DNA of 46,818 nucleotides from Penium margaritaceum (GCA_023375785.1 SZWC01007384.1:37348-84165); one strand, 5' to 3'. Numbered from the stretch's first letter, positions 10,880 through 20,140 are shown. Made by a program: numbers and translations. Notes: generated by a model not told the origin, from the letters alone.

Positions 10880-11450
10880 AAGTTACGAGGCAGAGAATAC
10901 CAGAACAGTGGGGCTATGGAGTAATAGTGTTAACTGCTGCTGTGTTGCAAAGCTACGGGGTGAAGAATGTCAGGGAAGTAGGGTTGCGGAACGATGATGC
11001 TACAGAGATGCAAAGTTGCTATGCTATAGAGCTGTGAGGGTAGAGAGTGCCGAGCAGCAGGGCCATGGAGTTGTGTAGTCGTGGAGCTATAGTGCTGCCA
11101 AGATGTGTAGCTGCTGTGCTGCGGAGCTGCGAGGTAGAGAATTCCAGGTAGTAGGGCTGCGGAGCAATAATCCTGCCAAGATGTAAAGCTCTTGTGCTGC
11201 AAAGCGGAGCTGCGTTGCGGAGAATTTTGGGTAGCAAGGCCGCGGAGCAGAGTAATTGCGGAGGTACGGGGCATGGAATGGCGGACAGCACGGTGTGGCT
11301 GCGGATCTGTAGGGCAGAGAATGCCGGACAGGAGGGCTGTAGAGTGATAGTGCTGTCGAGACGTAAAGCTATTGTGCTGCAAAGCTGTGTGAGCAGAGAA
11401 TACCGGGAAAGTGTGAATTGCACTGTTCCACATAAGGCCCCTGATTGAAG
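10880..11450 (-). repeat. Degenerate tandem repeat, 75-95-bp units, C1 leader
   Basis: A landmark resembling GGCAGAGAATNCCGG recurs at about 10890, 10964, 11040, 11131, 11218, 11313 and 11391. Blocks like TGCTGCCAAGATGTAAAGCT and GTAGGGCTGCGGAGC lie between them. Spacing varies from about 74 to 95 bp. The minus frame 11487-10930 reads this as a repeated peptide around P-G-I-L-Y-L-A-A-P-Q-H-S-S and T-S-W-Q-H-Y; it is best treated as a by-product of the repeat. The array lies between the PBS and gag. Confidence 0.8.
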
Positions 11451-11474
11451 GAGATAAGGACTTTGTCCCTTCTT

Positions 11475-11486
11475 GCTCTGATACCA
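11475..11486 (-). promoter_or_regulatory. Primer-binding site, initiator tRNA-Met
   Basis: On the minus strand this reads TGGTATCAGAGC, the common plant copia PBS complementary to the 3' end of initiator tRNA-Met. It sits about 8 bp inside the inferred LTR end and primes minus-strand cDNA synthesis. Confidence 0.93.
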
Positions 11487-11494
11487 ATAGGTAG

Positions 11495-11811
11495 TGTCGA
11501 CTGTCAACTTAGGCCGCCTAGCAAGGACAGAAACACTATGGATTCACGGCAACGTATAGAGCAGAGGACAAAAAACCCTTAACTAGAGTATGCGAGATTC
11601 AACAAGAACAACAGCGGTGAGTAACGGGATAGCAAGGTGATGGCATCTGGTCGACCAGGCCACCAACACAAGTGGCTCAACTTGGGGCCCAGCTACCACC
11701 TTGGGGTCGAACCGACCGGTCAGCAAACATGCCGCCATGGTTTTCTCACGCTCTGGTATAATCCAGAGTGTGGCCCCGTAGGATCACTAACCCGGTGCTC
11801 TACAGAGCACA
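11495..11811 (-). repeat. C1 5' LTR (317 bp, inferred)
   Basis: The interval reads TGTCGACTGT...AGAGCACA on the plus strand, giving TG...CA ends on both strands. Its inner end lies beside the PBS and its outer end meets family A sequence beginning GCTAG at 11812. The boundaries rest on those two landmarks because no partner LTR was found. Confidence 0.65.
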
Positions 11812-12013
11812 GCTAGCAAGGCGTGCATATCAATCATGGAGAAAATCACATCAACCATGAGCGTACATGGATACGTGTCTCCCTCTATGCTCTGTTAGCT
11901 AAGTAAAAAATAATCACAACATCCTGCGGACAGCAATTCTGCCCTCAGGCACAATCACGACATGATGGAGCTCGCGCCAAGCTTGCACTCAGATGAGACG
12001 CCAACGATGCATA
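11812..12013 (+). repeat. Family A copy 2, left part
   Basis: This segment aligns with 2659-2864 from GCTAG through GCCAACGATGCA. It ends in GCATA (12009-12013), where the copia composite begins. The alignment resumes at 18103 with the same GCATA. Confidence 0.85.
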
Positions 12014-12503
12014 CGTTGGCTCTAGTGGGTTTGGAGACAACCTCAAGGATGCCTAGCTCTCACTGGTTCACGCTACCAATGTTTGGGGCAGCCAATGGAC
12101 ACCAATGGTGAAGAGTGTGGAGCACAAGGATCATGGATGTGAGTGGGAAGAACATGTCGCATTCAGTAGAACTGAATCAAAACTATGTTTTTGTTATTTA
12201 GAATAGTGAGATTACATCAGATCCTTATAGCCTGTGATCTAAGCTTTCCAACGTATCCAAGCACGCCCAAATCGGAGCAGTAGAGCCACTGCTACGACCG
12301 TTAAAATAACCCTTGGTGGAGCCACCCACCTTGCCTTGCTCGCTAGGCAATGGGAGCCACTTTGACAATGACTTGTCGGAGCGCCTTTTCTCTCCCAGAA
12401 GTCAATGAGAGTTTCATCCTGGCCAAGGAGATCCTTCTAGTTAATTCTTTTATGCCCTTGGTGCATTTGGAGCTCGTTGGAGACAAACTCAGATCACTGG
12501 CGG
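12014..12503 (-). repeat. C2 LTR, minus orientation, truncated
   Basis: It begins CGTTGGCTCTAGTGGG (expected TGTTGG) and follows the 17400-18099 LTR over about 490 bp, then stops at a palindromic junction. It lacks the part equivalent to about 17890-18099. Shared blocks include TTGGGGCAGCCAAT and CTTTCCAACG. Confidence 0.88.
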
Positions 12504-12570
12504 GATAATCCGCCGCCTGTGATCCGAGTTCGTCTCCAACGAGCTCCAAATGCACCAAGGGCATAAAAGA
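12446..12570. repeat. LTR-LTR palindromic junction
   Basis: The left arm (12446-12503, TCTTTTATGCCCTTGG...) and right arm (12512-12570, ...CCAAGGGCATAAAAGA) are reverse complements, with about three mismatches in 58 bp and a spacer of about 8 bp. It is the point where the two oppositely oriented, truncated LTRs meet head to head, and it could form a long hairpin. Confidence 0.92.
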
Positions 12571-12855
12571 TGGCCGTAGCAGGAGCTCCACTTCTCCGAT
12601 TTGGGCATGCTTTGATGGGTTGGAAAGATTAGATGACAGGCTATAAGGATCTGATGTAATCTCACTTTGCTAAGTAACAAAAATGTGTTTCGATTCAGTT
12701 CTACTTAATGCGGTGTGTTCTGCCCACTCACGTCCGTCATCCTTGTGCTCCACACTCTTCACCATTGCTTTCCATTGGCAGTCCCAAACATTGGTAGCCT
12801 GAACCAATAGAAATTGGCATCCTTGAGGGTATCTCCACACCCACTAGAGCCAACA
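12509..12855 (+). repeat. C2plus 5' LTR, truncated and internally deleted
   Basis: Reverse complement of the neighbouring minus LTR. It ends CTAGAGCCAACA at 12855, the LTR terminus of this family. Relative to the other copies it lacks an internal stretch after GGCATAAAAGA (about 12570). The sequence following the LTR, TTATGGGTCCACATGCC here and TTATGGAACCACGTGCC in C2minus, is where a PBS would lie; the primer tRNA is not identified. Confidence 0.85.
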
Positions 12856-12922
12856 AAGGGTTATGGGTCCACATGCCTAAAAGGACCCTAGCTCTATAAT
12901 CTTCACGCTACCACTCCGCGCC

Positions 12923-13640
12923 ATGGCAACGACCGAGCAAGAGAGCATCGAAACCTTCTCAAAGTTTGACAAGAACAGCTTCCCTTTGTGGAGGTGGTCG
13001 TTTGAGGTCTACCTCGATGACAAAGGCCTATTTGAGCTGGTCAACGGTAAAGAGACTGCCCCTCCGACTACCGCGACGCCGAAAGATATGGACAAGAACA
13101 AGAAGTGCTACAAGAAGACGTTGGCTTTGTTGGTTTTAGCGCTAGCCCCGCCACACTGCGCATGATTCAAGGATGCACGGAGGCTGTGGAGGCCCGGAAG
13201 AAGCTCTACACCATCCACCAGTCTACCAACCTTGCCAACCAGCTGTTCGTTTTCAAGAGGCTCGTCACCCTCTGAGCCAAGGAAGGCAACGACATCATGG
13301 AGATCCTACAGCAGATTGAGTCCCTTACTGCCAAGTGCATAGCCACCGGATGGAAGGTCGCCCCACAGGTGCAAACAATGATCCTCCTTCTGGCCTTGCC
13401 AGACATTTGGAGCCCCATGATCACCGTCCTAGGCGGCTGGCTTGCCGATGAGCTGAAATACTTGAAGGTGGCTGAGTACGTCCACAATGAATGGATGCCG
13501 CGTGGTGGGAGAGAGAGCGAGACAGCGTCAAGTTCCGCCTATGCCGTCCGCCCTCAAGGTGGAGGGAGAGGTAAGAAGGGGAAGGGTACCAAGCAGGGCA
13601 CCAAGAGAGGTGACAACAAGGGGGAGTGATAAACTGTGGC
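12923..13640 (+). pseudogene. C2plus Gag, frameshifted
   Basis: The ATG at 12923 opens M-A-T-T-E-Q-E-S-I, followed by F-P-L-W-R-W-S-F-E-V-Y-L-D, the N-terminal motif of copia Gag (the F-x-x-W block). A frameshift near 13160 and a TGA near 13274 break it; the frame resumes at 13297 with M-E-I-L-Q-Q-I-E-S-L-T-A-K and reaches a basic tail at about 13620. The antisense copy at 17332-16607 is collinear and intact, which shows where the lesions are. The zinc knuckle follows across a frame change at about 13626. Confidence 0.9.
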
Positions 13641-14852
13641 AAACAGAGCCACTACGCACGCAGCTGCCCCAACAAGACGTCTGACCAGCCCGGGAACGGC
13701 AGGAAGAAGGACACCCAAGCCATGATGGCCAAGGATTCTACCGACTTGACAGATCCGGATGTCACGGTGATCAACTCCGGATCAGGCTGCCACACACAAT
13801 GCAAACGGGCGGCATTCGTCACTTACGGCGCCACCGAGCGGCGCATGACAGTGGCCAACGGCAAATTAGAGTTTGTCGTGTGCAAAGGCAATGTTTGCAT
13901 CGAGTCGGTACTGAACGGGAAAGTAATTCTGTGCACTATCTACGACGTGCTCAACATGCCCAACTTTGCGACAAACCTGCTGTCTGTGAGCCGCCTTACC
14001 GACAAGGGGCTCGAGGTACTCTTCAACAAGAAAGAGGCAATCATCCGGAAGGAGGGGGATGGCGAGGTGATTGCACGTGACAAGAGGGAGGAGGACCTGT
14101 ACCTTCTTTGTACCAAGGTTCTGGCCGATGCGGCAAGGATTGACGCCGTCCACCTCGTGAAGAAGGATGAAGGAAACCTGGACCTATGGCACTGCCGCCT
14201 CTGCCACGTTGCACCTGCAACAGTGAAGGAGATGCCTAAGAAAGAGGTGGTACGGGGCCTCGATGTCAAAGGTATTGGAGCAGCCAAGAATGTTGTGTGC
14301 GAGCCGTGCGTGGTTGACAAGGCCACACGGCATCCGTTTGATGGCAAAGGGACGCGAGTATTGGCGAAGTTGGATGTGGTGCACACAGATTTGTGCGGAC
14401 CGTTCAAGTCCTCCATTGGTGGGGTGACCTACTTTATCACCTTCATCAACGACCACAGCCGCAAGCTCTATCTCTATATCATCAAGAGGAAGAGCGATGT
14501 CTTGTCATGCATGCAGGAGTTTGTGGCAGCAGTATAGCGGCAAACATTGTTGAAGGTGAAGGCGTTCCGGAGCAACAATGGCGGCAAGTACGAGGGCTGC
14601 TCGGCATGGATGAAGAGCAAGGAGATCGCATGGCACAAAACTGTACCACATTCTCCGCAGCAGTACGGCTTTGTCGAGAGGGTAAACTGCACCATCCTCA
14701 ACATGGTCCAGTCCGTGTTGAGCGATGCCATCCTCACGCAGTGGTACAGGGGTGAGGCGGCACGGACAGCGGCGTACATCATGAACCTGATGCCGATAAA
14801 TCCGCTAAAAGACATGGAATCTAAGGTGCGGAAGACACCAAAAGAGGTGTAA
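13626..14852 (+). pseudogene. C2plus zinc knuckle, protease and integrase
   Basis: The frame 13626-14537 contains C-G-K-Q-S-H-Y-A-R-S-C (second half of the knuckle). The protease site is V-I-N-S-G-S-G-C-H near 13770, with Asp changed to Asn. The pre-integrase block is L-W-H-C-R-L-C-H...C-E-P-C, and H-T-D-L-C-G-P-F carries the first integrase Asp (about 14386). A TAG at about 14535 and a frame change precede F-R-S-N-N-G-G-K, where the second catalytic Asp is Asn, then V-E-R-V-N-C-T-I-L-N with the Glu. Reading fades at 14850. Both protease and integrase catalytic sites are damaged. Confidence 0.9.
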
Positions 14853-14879
14853 AGCATGATAAAGCCAACCCTTCAAGAC

Positions 14880-15400
14880 AGCGTCAAATTGAGGCACGCG
14901 TTACTTTGTCACCTTCATTGATGACAACAGCATAAAACTCTACGTGTACTTAAAGAAGCAGGGTCCTGGACTGGCTAAAGGAGTATGTCGCCTCGGTGGA
15001 GAGGCAGTCTGACTAGAAGGTCAGAGTGCTACACAGCAAGAACGGCAGAATGTACGTGGCCTGTAACGGGTGGATGAAGCAGCAGGGCATAAAATGGGAA
15101 TGAACTATACCATATTCGCCTCAGTCAAACGGTGTGGCAGAGCGAGCAAACCAGACGCTGCTGAACATGGTATGGACTATGTTGGTGGATGCGGAATTTC
15201 CGCAAAGCTTCTGGGCGCAAGTTGTGCGTACGGCGAGCTGCACCATCAACCTCACTCCTACAGTGGTGCTAAAGGGGAAGAGCAACTAGAAGATGCCGCA
15301 GGAGGTTGAGAGCGGGCGTAAGCCAAGTGTGGCACTCCTGAACATTTTTGGGTGCAAGGCATATGCGATGGTGCAAGCTGCACAGAGGCGCAACAGGAGG
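14880..15400 (+). pseudogene. Second copia integrase fragment between the inverted halves
   Basis: The plus frames read R-Y-F-V-T-F-I-D-D-N-S, then W-L-K-E-Y-V-A-S-V-E-R-Q, S-P-Q-S-N-G-V-A-E-R-A-N-Q-T-L-L-N-M-V, then R-K-P-S-V-A-L-L-N-I-F-G-C-K-A-Y-A. This covers integrase from mid-core to the C-terminal part and extends further C-terminal than C2plus. It repeats the same domain immediately downstream of C2plus integrase, so it is a second element or a duplicate. The second Asp motif is degraded (H-S-K-N-G). It ends where C2minus begins. Confidence 0.85.
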
Positions 15401-15404
15401 CTCC

Positions 15405-16175
15405 TCCCACTTCACACCTCTTGTGGCAACTACCACACCTTGGATTCCGCGTCTTTTAGCAGCTTTGTCAGTTTCAGGTTCATGATGTATGCCGCTGTCC
15501 GTGCTGCCTTACCCCAACTTTGCTGCGCAAGGCCGGCATCCCTCAACATGGACCGGACCATGTTGAGGATGTTATGGTTTTCCCTCTCGGCGATGCCGTT
15601 CTACTGAAAAGAATGAGGCGTAGTTTTCTGCAATGTGATCCCCTTCCTCTTCATCCATGCCAAGCCTTCCTTGTGCTCGCCGCCGTTGTCACTCCGGAAC
15701 GCCTTCACCTTCAACTCTGTTTGCCGCACCACTACCGCCACAAACTCCTGCATGTATGAAAAGAAACCCCTCTTCCTCTTCATGATGTGAAGGTAGAGCT
15801 TGCAGCTGTGGTTATTGATGAACGTGACAAAGTAGCGCATCCCACCAATGGAGGACTCGAACGGTCCGCACACATCTGTGTGCACCACCTCCAACTTTGC
15901 CGATGCTCGCGTCCCTTAGTCATGCCGTGTGGCCTTGCCGACCACGCACAGCTTGCACACGGTATTCTTGACTACTTTAATACCTTTGACATTGATGTCC
16001 CGTACCACCTCTTTCTTAGCCATCTCCTTATTTGTTGCAGGTGCAATGTGGCAGAGGCGGCAGTGCATAGGTCCAGGTTTCCTTCATCCTTCGTCACGAG
16101 GTGGAAGGCGTCAGTCCTCGCCGCATCGGCTAGAACCTTGGTATGAAGAAGGAATAGGTCCTCCTCCCTCTTGCC
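15405..16175 (-). pseudogene. C2minus integrase
   Basis: From the right, minus frames give the pre-integrase region, then M-E-V-V-H-T-D-V-C-G-P-F with the first catalytic Asp (15894-15860) and F-R-S-D-N-G-G-E with an intact second Asp (about 15690). After a frame change, about 15600-15405 carries E-R-x-N-x-N-I-L-N-M-V-R-S and A-A-R-T-A-A-Y-I-M-N-L. It is the antisense counterpart of C2plus and better preserved around the second Asp. It ends close to the 14880-15400 fragment with no RT beyond it. Confidence 0.88.
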
Positions 16176-16183
16176 GCGTGCAA

Positions 16184-16531
16184 TCACCTCACCATCCCCC
16201 CCTTCCAGATGATGGCCTCTTTCTCATTGAAGAGTACCTCGAGCCCCTTGTCGGTAAGGCGGCTCACTGGTAGCAGGTTTGCCCAAAATTTAGGCATGTG
16301 GAGCACGTCGTAGATGGTGCACGGAATCACTTTCCCGTTCACCAAAGAATCGATGCGAACATTGCATTCACCTAAGGCCAACTCCGTTTTGCCGTTGGCA
16401 ACTGTCATCCACCGCTCGGTGGCACCGTAAGTGATGAATGCTGCCCGGTTGCATTGTGTGTGGCTGCCTGATCCAAAGTCGATCACCGTGACATCCGCAT
16501 CTGTCAAGTCGGTAGACTCCCTGGCCATCAT
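16184..16531 (-). pseudogene. C2minus protease region
   Basis: The 115-codon frame contains V-T-V-I-D-F-G-S-G-S-H-T-Q-C (protease active site, with D-S-G changed to D-F-G), then M-T-V-A-N-G-K, V-I-P-C-T-I-Y-D-V-L-H-M-P and N-L-L-P-V-S-R-L-T-D-K-G. This is the normal layout leading from protease toward integrase in copia. C1 protease shows the same D-F-G change. Confidence 0.88.
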
Positions 16532-16606
16532 GGCTTGGCTGTCATTCTTCCCGCCCCTCCCGGGCTGGTCTGACTTCTTCTTGGGGCAGTCGCGTGCATA
16601 GTAGCC

Positions 16607-17332
16607 CTATTTTCCACAGTTGTAGCACTTCCCCTTGTTGTCACCTATTTTGGTGTCCTGCCTGGCACTCTTCCCCTTCTTTCCTCCCCCTCCACCTTGA
16701 GGACGGACGGCATTGACAGAACTTGACGTTTCCTCACTCTCTCTCCCACCATGCCGCATCCATTCGTTGCGGACGTACTTAGCCACCTTCGGGTATTTCA
16801 GCTCATCGGCTGACCAGTTGCCTACGACGGTGATCATGGGACTCCAACTGTCCCGCAAGGCAAGAAGAAGGATCGTGGCTTGCAGCTGAGGGTCGACCTT
16901 CCATCCGGTGGCTACGCACTTGGCAGTAAGGGACTCAATCTGCTGTAGGATCTCCATGATGTCATCGCCTTCCTTGGCTCGGAGGGTGATGAGCCTCTTG
17001 AAGACAAAGAGCTGGTTGGCAAGATTGGTGGACTGGTAGATGATGCAAAGCTTCTTCCAGGCCTGTACAACCTCTGTGCATCCTTGAATCTGTGCGCGTT
17101 GTGACGGGGCTAGCGCTAACACCAACAAAGCCAGCGCCTTCTTGTTACTCGTCTTGTGCTTTTCCACTTCCTTCGGCATCGCGGTATCCAAAGGGGCGGT
17201 CTCTTTACCATTGACCACCTCAAGTAGGCCTTTTTCATCAAGGTAGACCTCAAACTGCCACCTCCACAAAGGGAAGCCGTTCCCGTCAAACTTCGAGACG
17301 GTGCCGATGCTCTCTTGCTCGGTTGTTGCCAT
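16607..17332 (-). CDS. C2minus Gag, 241 codons, apparently unbroken
   Basis: The ATG at 17332 opens M-A-T-T-E-Q-E-S-I-G-T, with the copia Gag N-terminal motif F-P-L-W-R-W-Q-F-E-V-Y-L-D. A helical middle section follows (L-A-L-L-V-L-A-L-A-P, then L-F-V-F-K-R-L-I-T-L and I-L-Q-Q-I-E-S-L-T-A-K), then a basic Gly/Lys-rich tail and the start of a zinc knuckle, C-Y-N-C-G-K. It stops at a TAG within the knuckle; the knuckle continues as Y-Y-A-R-D-C just beyond. Gag forms the particle shell. This is the longest undamaged retroelement frame in the window, with its LTR 68 bp upstream. Confidence 0.85.
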   Translation of the reverse strand: MATTEQESIGTVSKFDGNGFPLWRWQFEVYLDEKGLLEVVNGKETAPLDTAMPKEVEKHKTSNKKALALLVLALAPSQRAQIQGCTEVVQAWKKLCIIYQSTNLANQLFVFKRLITLRAKEGDDIMEILQQIESLTAKCVATGWKVDPQLQATILLLALRDSWSPMITVVGNWSADELKYPKVAKYVRNEWMRHGGRESEETSSSVNAVRPQGGGGGKKGKSARQDTKIGDNKGKCYNCGK

Positions 17333-17399
17333 GGCGTGCAGCGGTAGCGTGAAGGTTATAGAGCTAGGGTCCTTTTAGGCACGTGGTTCCATAACCCTT

Positions 17400-18099
17400 T
17401 GTTGGCTCTAGTGGGTGTGTAGATACCTTGAAGGATGCCGATTTCTATTGGTTCACGCTACCAATGTTTGGGGCAGCCAATAGACACCAATGGTGAAGAG
17501 TATGGAGCACAAGGATGACGGATGTGAGAGGGAAAAACACATCGCATTCAGTAGAACTGAATTGAAACACCATTTTTGTTACTCAGCAAAGTGAGATTAC
17601 ATCAAATCCTCATAGCCTGTCATTGAACCTTTCCAACGCATCCAAGCATGCCTAAATCGGAGCTGTGGAGCCCCTGCTACGGCCGTCGAAGTAACCCTTG
17701 GTGGAGCCGTCCACCTTGCCTTGCTCGCTAGGTAATGGGAGGCGCTTCGAAGATGACTTGTCAGAGCGCCTTTCCTGGCCCAGAAGTCAAGGAGAGTTTC
17801 ATCCCAGTCAAGGAGATCCTTCTAGTTTGTTCATGCCCCTGGTGCATTTGGAGCTCGTTGGAGATGAACTCAGATCACTGGCGGTGGATTATCCCGCCAC
17901 CCATGGCGGGTACCAGATTCTACCCGCCCAACACCCGAACTTCGGGCTACTCACTCAAATCCAGCAATTCAAAGCTCAATCCCACACAGAAAAATCCAAA
18001 AAATCAAAATCTAAGTTAGATCAGGTGTTTGACTACTCCTCAGTGGTCGAACCAGGGAGTATGATCAACGGCACTCATGGCAAGGGGCACACCATGTCA
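17400..18099 (-). repeat. C2minus 5' LTR (700 bp, the fullest copy)
   Basis: On the element strand it runs from TGACATGGTG (18099) to CTAGAGCCAACA (17400), with TG...CA ends. It is the only C2 LTR that keeps the segment 17890-18099. The plus-strand ORF at 17698-18108 lies in the LTR and shows no domain. Confidence 0.85.
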
Positions 18100-18102
18100 A
18101 AA

Positions 18103-18220
18103 GCATAGTCACCTTTGTGTGCGCCTTGAGCTTCATGCCAGTTCATTCACCTACAGTGATGGTGTATGTATATGAACTAAGTTAAGAGGTCACTTGCGTG
18201 TCTTACAGTCACAACCAAAA
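18103..18220 (+). repeat. Family A copy 2, right part
   Basis: It begins GCATAGTCACC and aligns with 2860-2985 (GCACAGTCCCC...). It includes CGCCTTGAGCTTCATGCC and TTGCGTGTCTTACA. It completes the repeat interrupted at 12013. Confidence 0.85.
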
Positions 18221-19244
18221 GTATGTAGATATGCACAGCAATCGTTGTCAGTCCGTGAGCTCACTGGGTAAGCGAGGTGATCTCGGCCAGCAGATTTTTC
18301 TCTTTTTTTCGCAAGTTATCATTGAAAGTTTGACAGCATTCAAAATTTGCATGGAGCATTCCACACAAATAACCCAGGCATGCATGCATATAGAAAAGTA
18401 TGTGTAGTTCCAAGCAAATGAATGCCGGGACAACTGTGTGTGGCACATTGTTGGCTTGAAACATGCACTCATTATAGACCATCCATCATACATAAGTTTG
18501 TCTTCAACAGCTCAAACCATCCAACATGCATTTGTTAACTGATGTAAACTGGGGCAGCTCCTCAGGGAGGTGATTAGGCTCATCAAGAGCCGCCTAGGCA
18601 GGACCAACTCTGTGTAAGAGGGAGTTACAGGTTGCACAGACAGAAATTATGGAAGCAAGTGTAAGTCTGCAATGAATGAAAACGTCTAGATTGACTCTTG
18701 AGTGAGAAATTACACCATCACATCTTTCTAACAAGCCCTTATATGCCTGGTTTGGCCAAAGGAGCACTGAGATACACTCGGTCAAATTTTATCCTCTAGC
18801 ACACTCTCCTAGCCTAGCGGGATGAGCGGCAGTCACCTTGTCACACATGAAAATCATGTCTCACACGACCTGCACCACCAACAATCGTGGACTAGTCCTT
18901 CCTTGAAGCCTCCTGGAGGTCCTCCAGCCTGCTTTTTTCCTTGAAGGCTGCTCTCAGCCATCGTGGTCAATGATTCTGCCGCCTTTTGAGCTGAAAGTGC
19001 TCAGGTCGTCACTTGAACCCAACCCATGATCTCCAAACTTTGCAAATCCATATTTTACTCAAACAGACTCCGAATCAAGTTCCGTAAAGTGTGTTGGAAG
19101 TTGTGAAACATCCTCCATGCAGCTTCATGCCAGATGATTTTTATCGAGCAACCTATTTTTGTCACTTTCTAGCACCCTCATATCCATCAGTCTCCCACTT
19201 TGCGAGAATAAAAATCACTCAACTTCGCACTGTTCCCTGAGCTG
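18221..19244. other. Non-coding stretch between family A and C3
   Basis: Only short frames without domain signatures occur. The 3' LTR of C3 would lie here, but no TG...CA interval with a second copy could be found. A short palindrome CTGGAGGTCCTCCAG sits at 18913-18927. I see nothing else to annotate. Confidence 0.5.
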
Positions 19245-19690
19245 CTAAAAGCGGTGCACTGCCAGTGGCTTGGTCAGTTAGTCTGCTAGCATCATGCTTG
19301 AAGGGAAGAACTTGATATGCACCACCTGCTTTGCCACGAGCTCGCAGATGAAGTGATACCGCAGGTCGATGTGCTTGGTGCGGGCGTGAAACTCTGCGTT
19401 CTTGGTCAGAGCAATGGAGCTCATGTTGTCACAATGGATTGTTGTCGCTGTGGTCGGCTGTTGTCCAAGGCTTGCCAGCAGTTCACGCAGCCACATGGAT
19501 TCTTTTGCTGCTTCGCTCGGGACGATGTACTCTGCTTCGGTGGAGGAGAGGGCGACACACTCTTGATTGTTGCTCCTCCAACTAATTGTACCTCCTCCAA
19601 ACACAAGCACAAACCCACTGGTCGACCTCCTTGTGTCTAGGTCACCTCCCCAATCTGCATCGCTGTAGCCGATGAGGATGGGTGTATTGT
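19245..19690 (-). pseudogene. C3 RNase H domain
   Basis: Reading leftwards from about 19690: [26 protein letters not shown], then [43 protein letters not shown] and L-A-D followed by a stop and L-T-K-P-L. The catalytic acidic residues (D in the first block, E in S-T-E-A-E-Y, D in H-C-D-N) are retained, making this the best-preserved copia RNase H here. It degrades template RNA during reverse transcription. Confidence 0.93.
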
Positions 19691-20140
19691 TGCCATTGAA
19701 GGTAAGTCAAAGGCTACAACTGTTGTCAAGGTAGCGCAATACGCTTAACCGCCTCCTAATGCGACATGCCCAGATTTGCACAGAACTTTCTAAACACTCC
19801 CACTGCTTGGATGATGTCGAGGTGCGTGCCGACTGTTGCGTACATGAGGCTCCCAACTACTTCCTGATTTGGCACTACTTCCATGTAGTTGCTTTTTTCC
19901 ATGGTCGTGCTTGACCTCAAGGCCAAGGTAGTAACAAAACTTTACCTCAAGGCCACGATAGTAACTAAGCTCTCCAATGTCTTTCATGTCGAACCTTGCA
20001 GCAAGGGACTGCTTCATATCATCCAAAGGAGACTTGGAGTCAGATGCAATGAGCAGATCATCAACATAGAGCAAGATGATGACCTTGCTTGCCTCTTGCA
20101 CGAGCTCATAGCCGGCATGGTTCGCTTCACTGCTCACATA
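19691..20140 (-). pseudogene. C3 reverse transcriptase, C-terminal half
   Basis: The minus frame of 20455-19790 contains V-I-I-L-L-Y-V-D-D-L-L-I-A-S with the intact catalytic pair, followed by M-K-Q-S-L-A-A-R-F-D-M-K-D-I-G-E-L-S-Y-Y-R-G-L-E-V-K. Nearer 19830 another frame holds V-V-G-S-L-M-Y-A-T. The portion of that ORF to the right of about 20140 is antisense gypsy sequence and meaningless. A short duplication (two versions of Y-Y-R/L-G-L-E-V-K) lies at about 19915-19960. Confidence 0.88.

Larger units (their letters stand above)
4330..11811 (-). mobile_element. C1: degenerate Ty1/copia retrotransposon (minus strand)
   Basis: Reading right to left the element has an LTR (11811-11495), an initiator-Met PBS (11486-11475), a 1.9-kb repeat-rich leader, gag with a zinc knuckle, protease, integrase, a serine/proline-rich linker, reverse transcriptase and RNase H. 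The order protease-integrase-RT-RNase H is diagnostic of copia rather than gypsy. All pol domains are broken by stops and frameshifts and the RT active site is mutated, so the copy is dead. Only the 5' LTR is recognisable; no 3' LTR was found to the left. The LTR end directly abuts a family A repeat, which marks the insertion edge. Confidence 0.88.
12014..18102. mobile_element. Inverted copia composite (C2minus plus C2plus) inserted in family A
   Basis: The outer LTRs at 12014-12503 and 17400-18099 both have minus orientation. Just inside the left one is a truncated plus-orientation LTR (12509-12855) followed by gag, protease and integrase on the plus strand. The right half holds the same genes on the minus strand. 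Between the two halves is a separate integrase fragment (14880-15400). No RT or RNase H is present in either half. Both edges show GCATA (12009-12013 and 18103-18107), consistent with a 5-bp target duplication, though three A residues separate the right LTR terminus from that copy. Self-integration of a cDNA, or nested insertion plus deletion, could produce this. Confidence 0.82.
19245..20140 (-). mobile_element. C3: copia fragment (RT C-terminal half and RNase H)
   Basis: Only the 3' half of pol is present. It begins abruptly at about 20140, where gypsy G1 begins on the opposite strand, and both elements are truncated at this point. The sequence matches copia RT from just before the Y-V-D-D box onward. 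Confidence 0.88.

Noticed and set aside
10930..11487. 185-codon minus ORF with peptide repeats
   Set aside because: It reflects the 75-95-bp tandem repeat in the C1 leader and runs through the PBS; no protein family fits.
18913..18927. Short palindrome CTGGAGGTCCTCCAG
   Set aside because: Seven-bp arms are expected by chance in a window this size.
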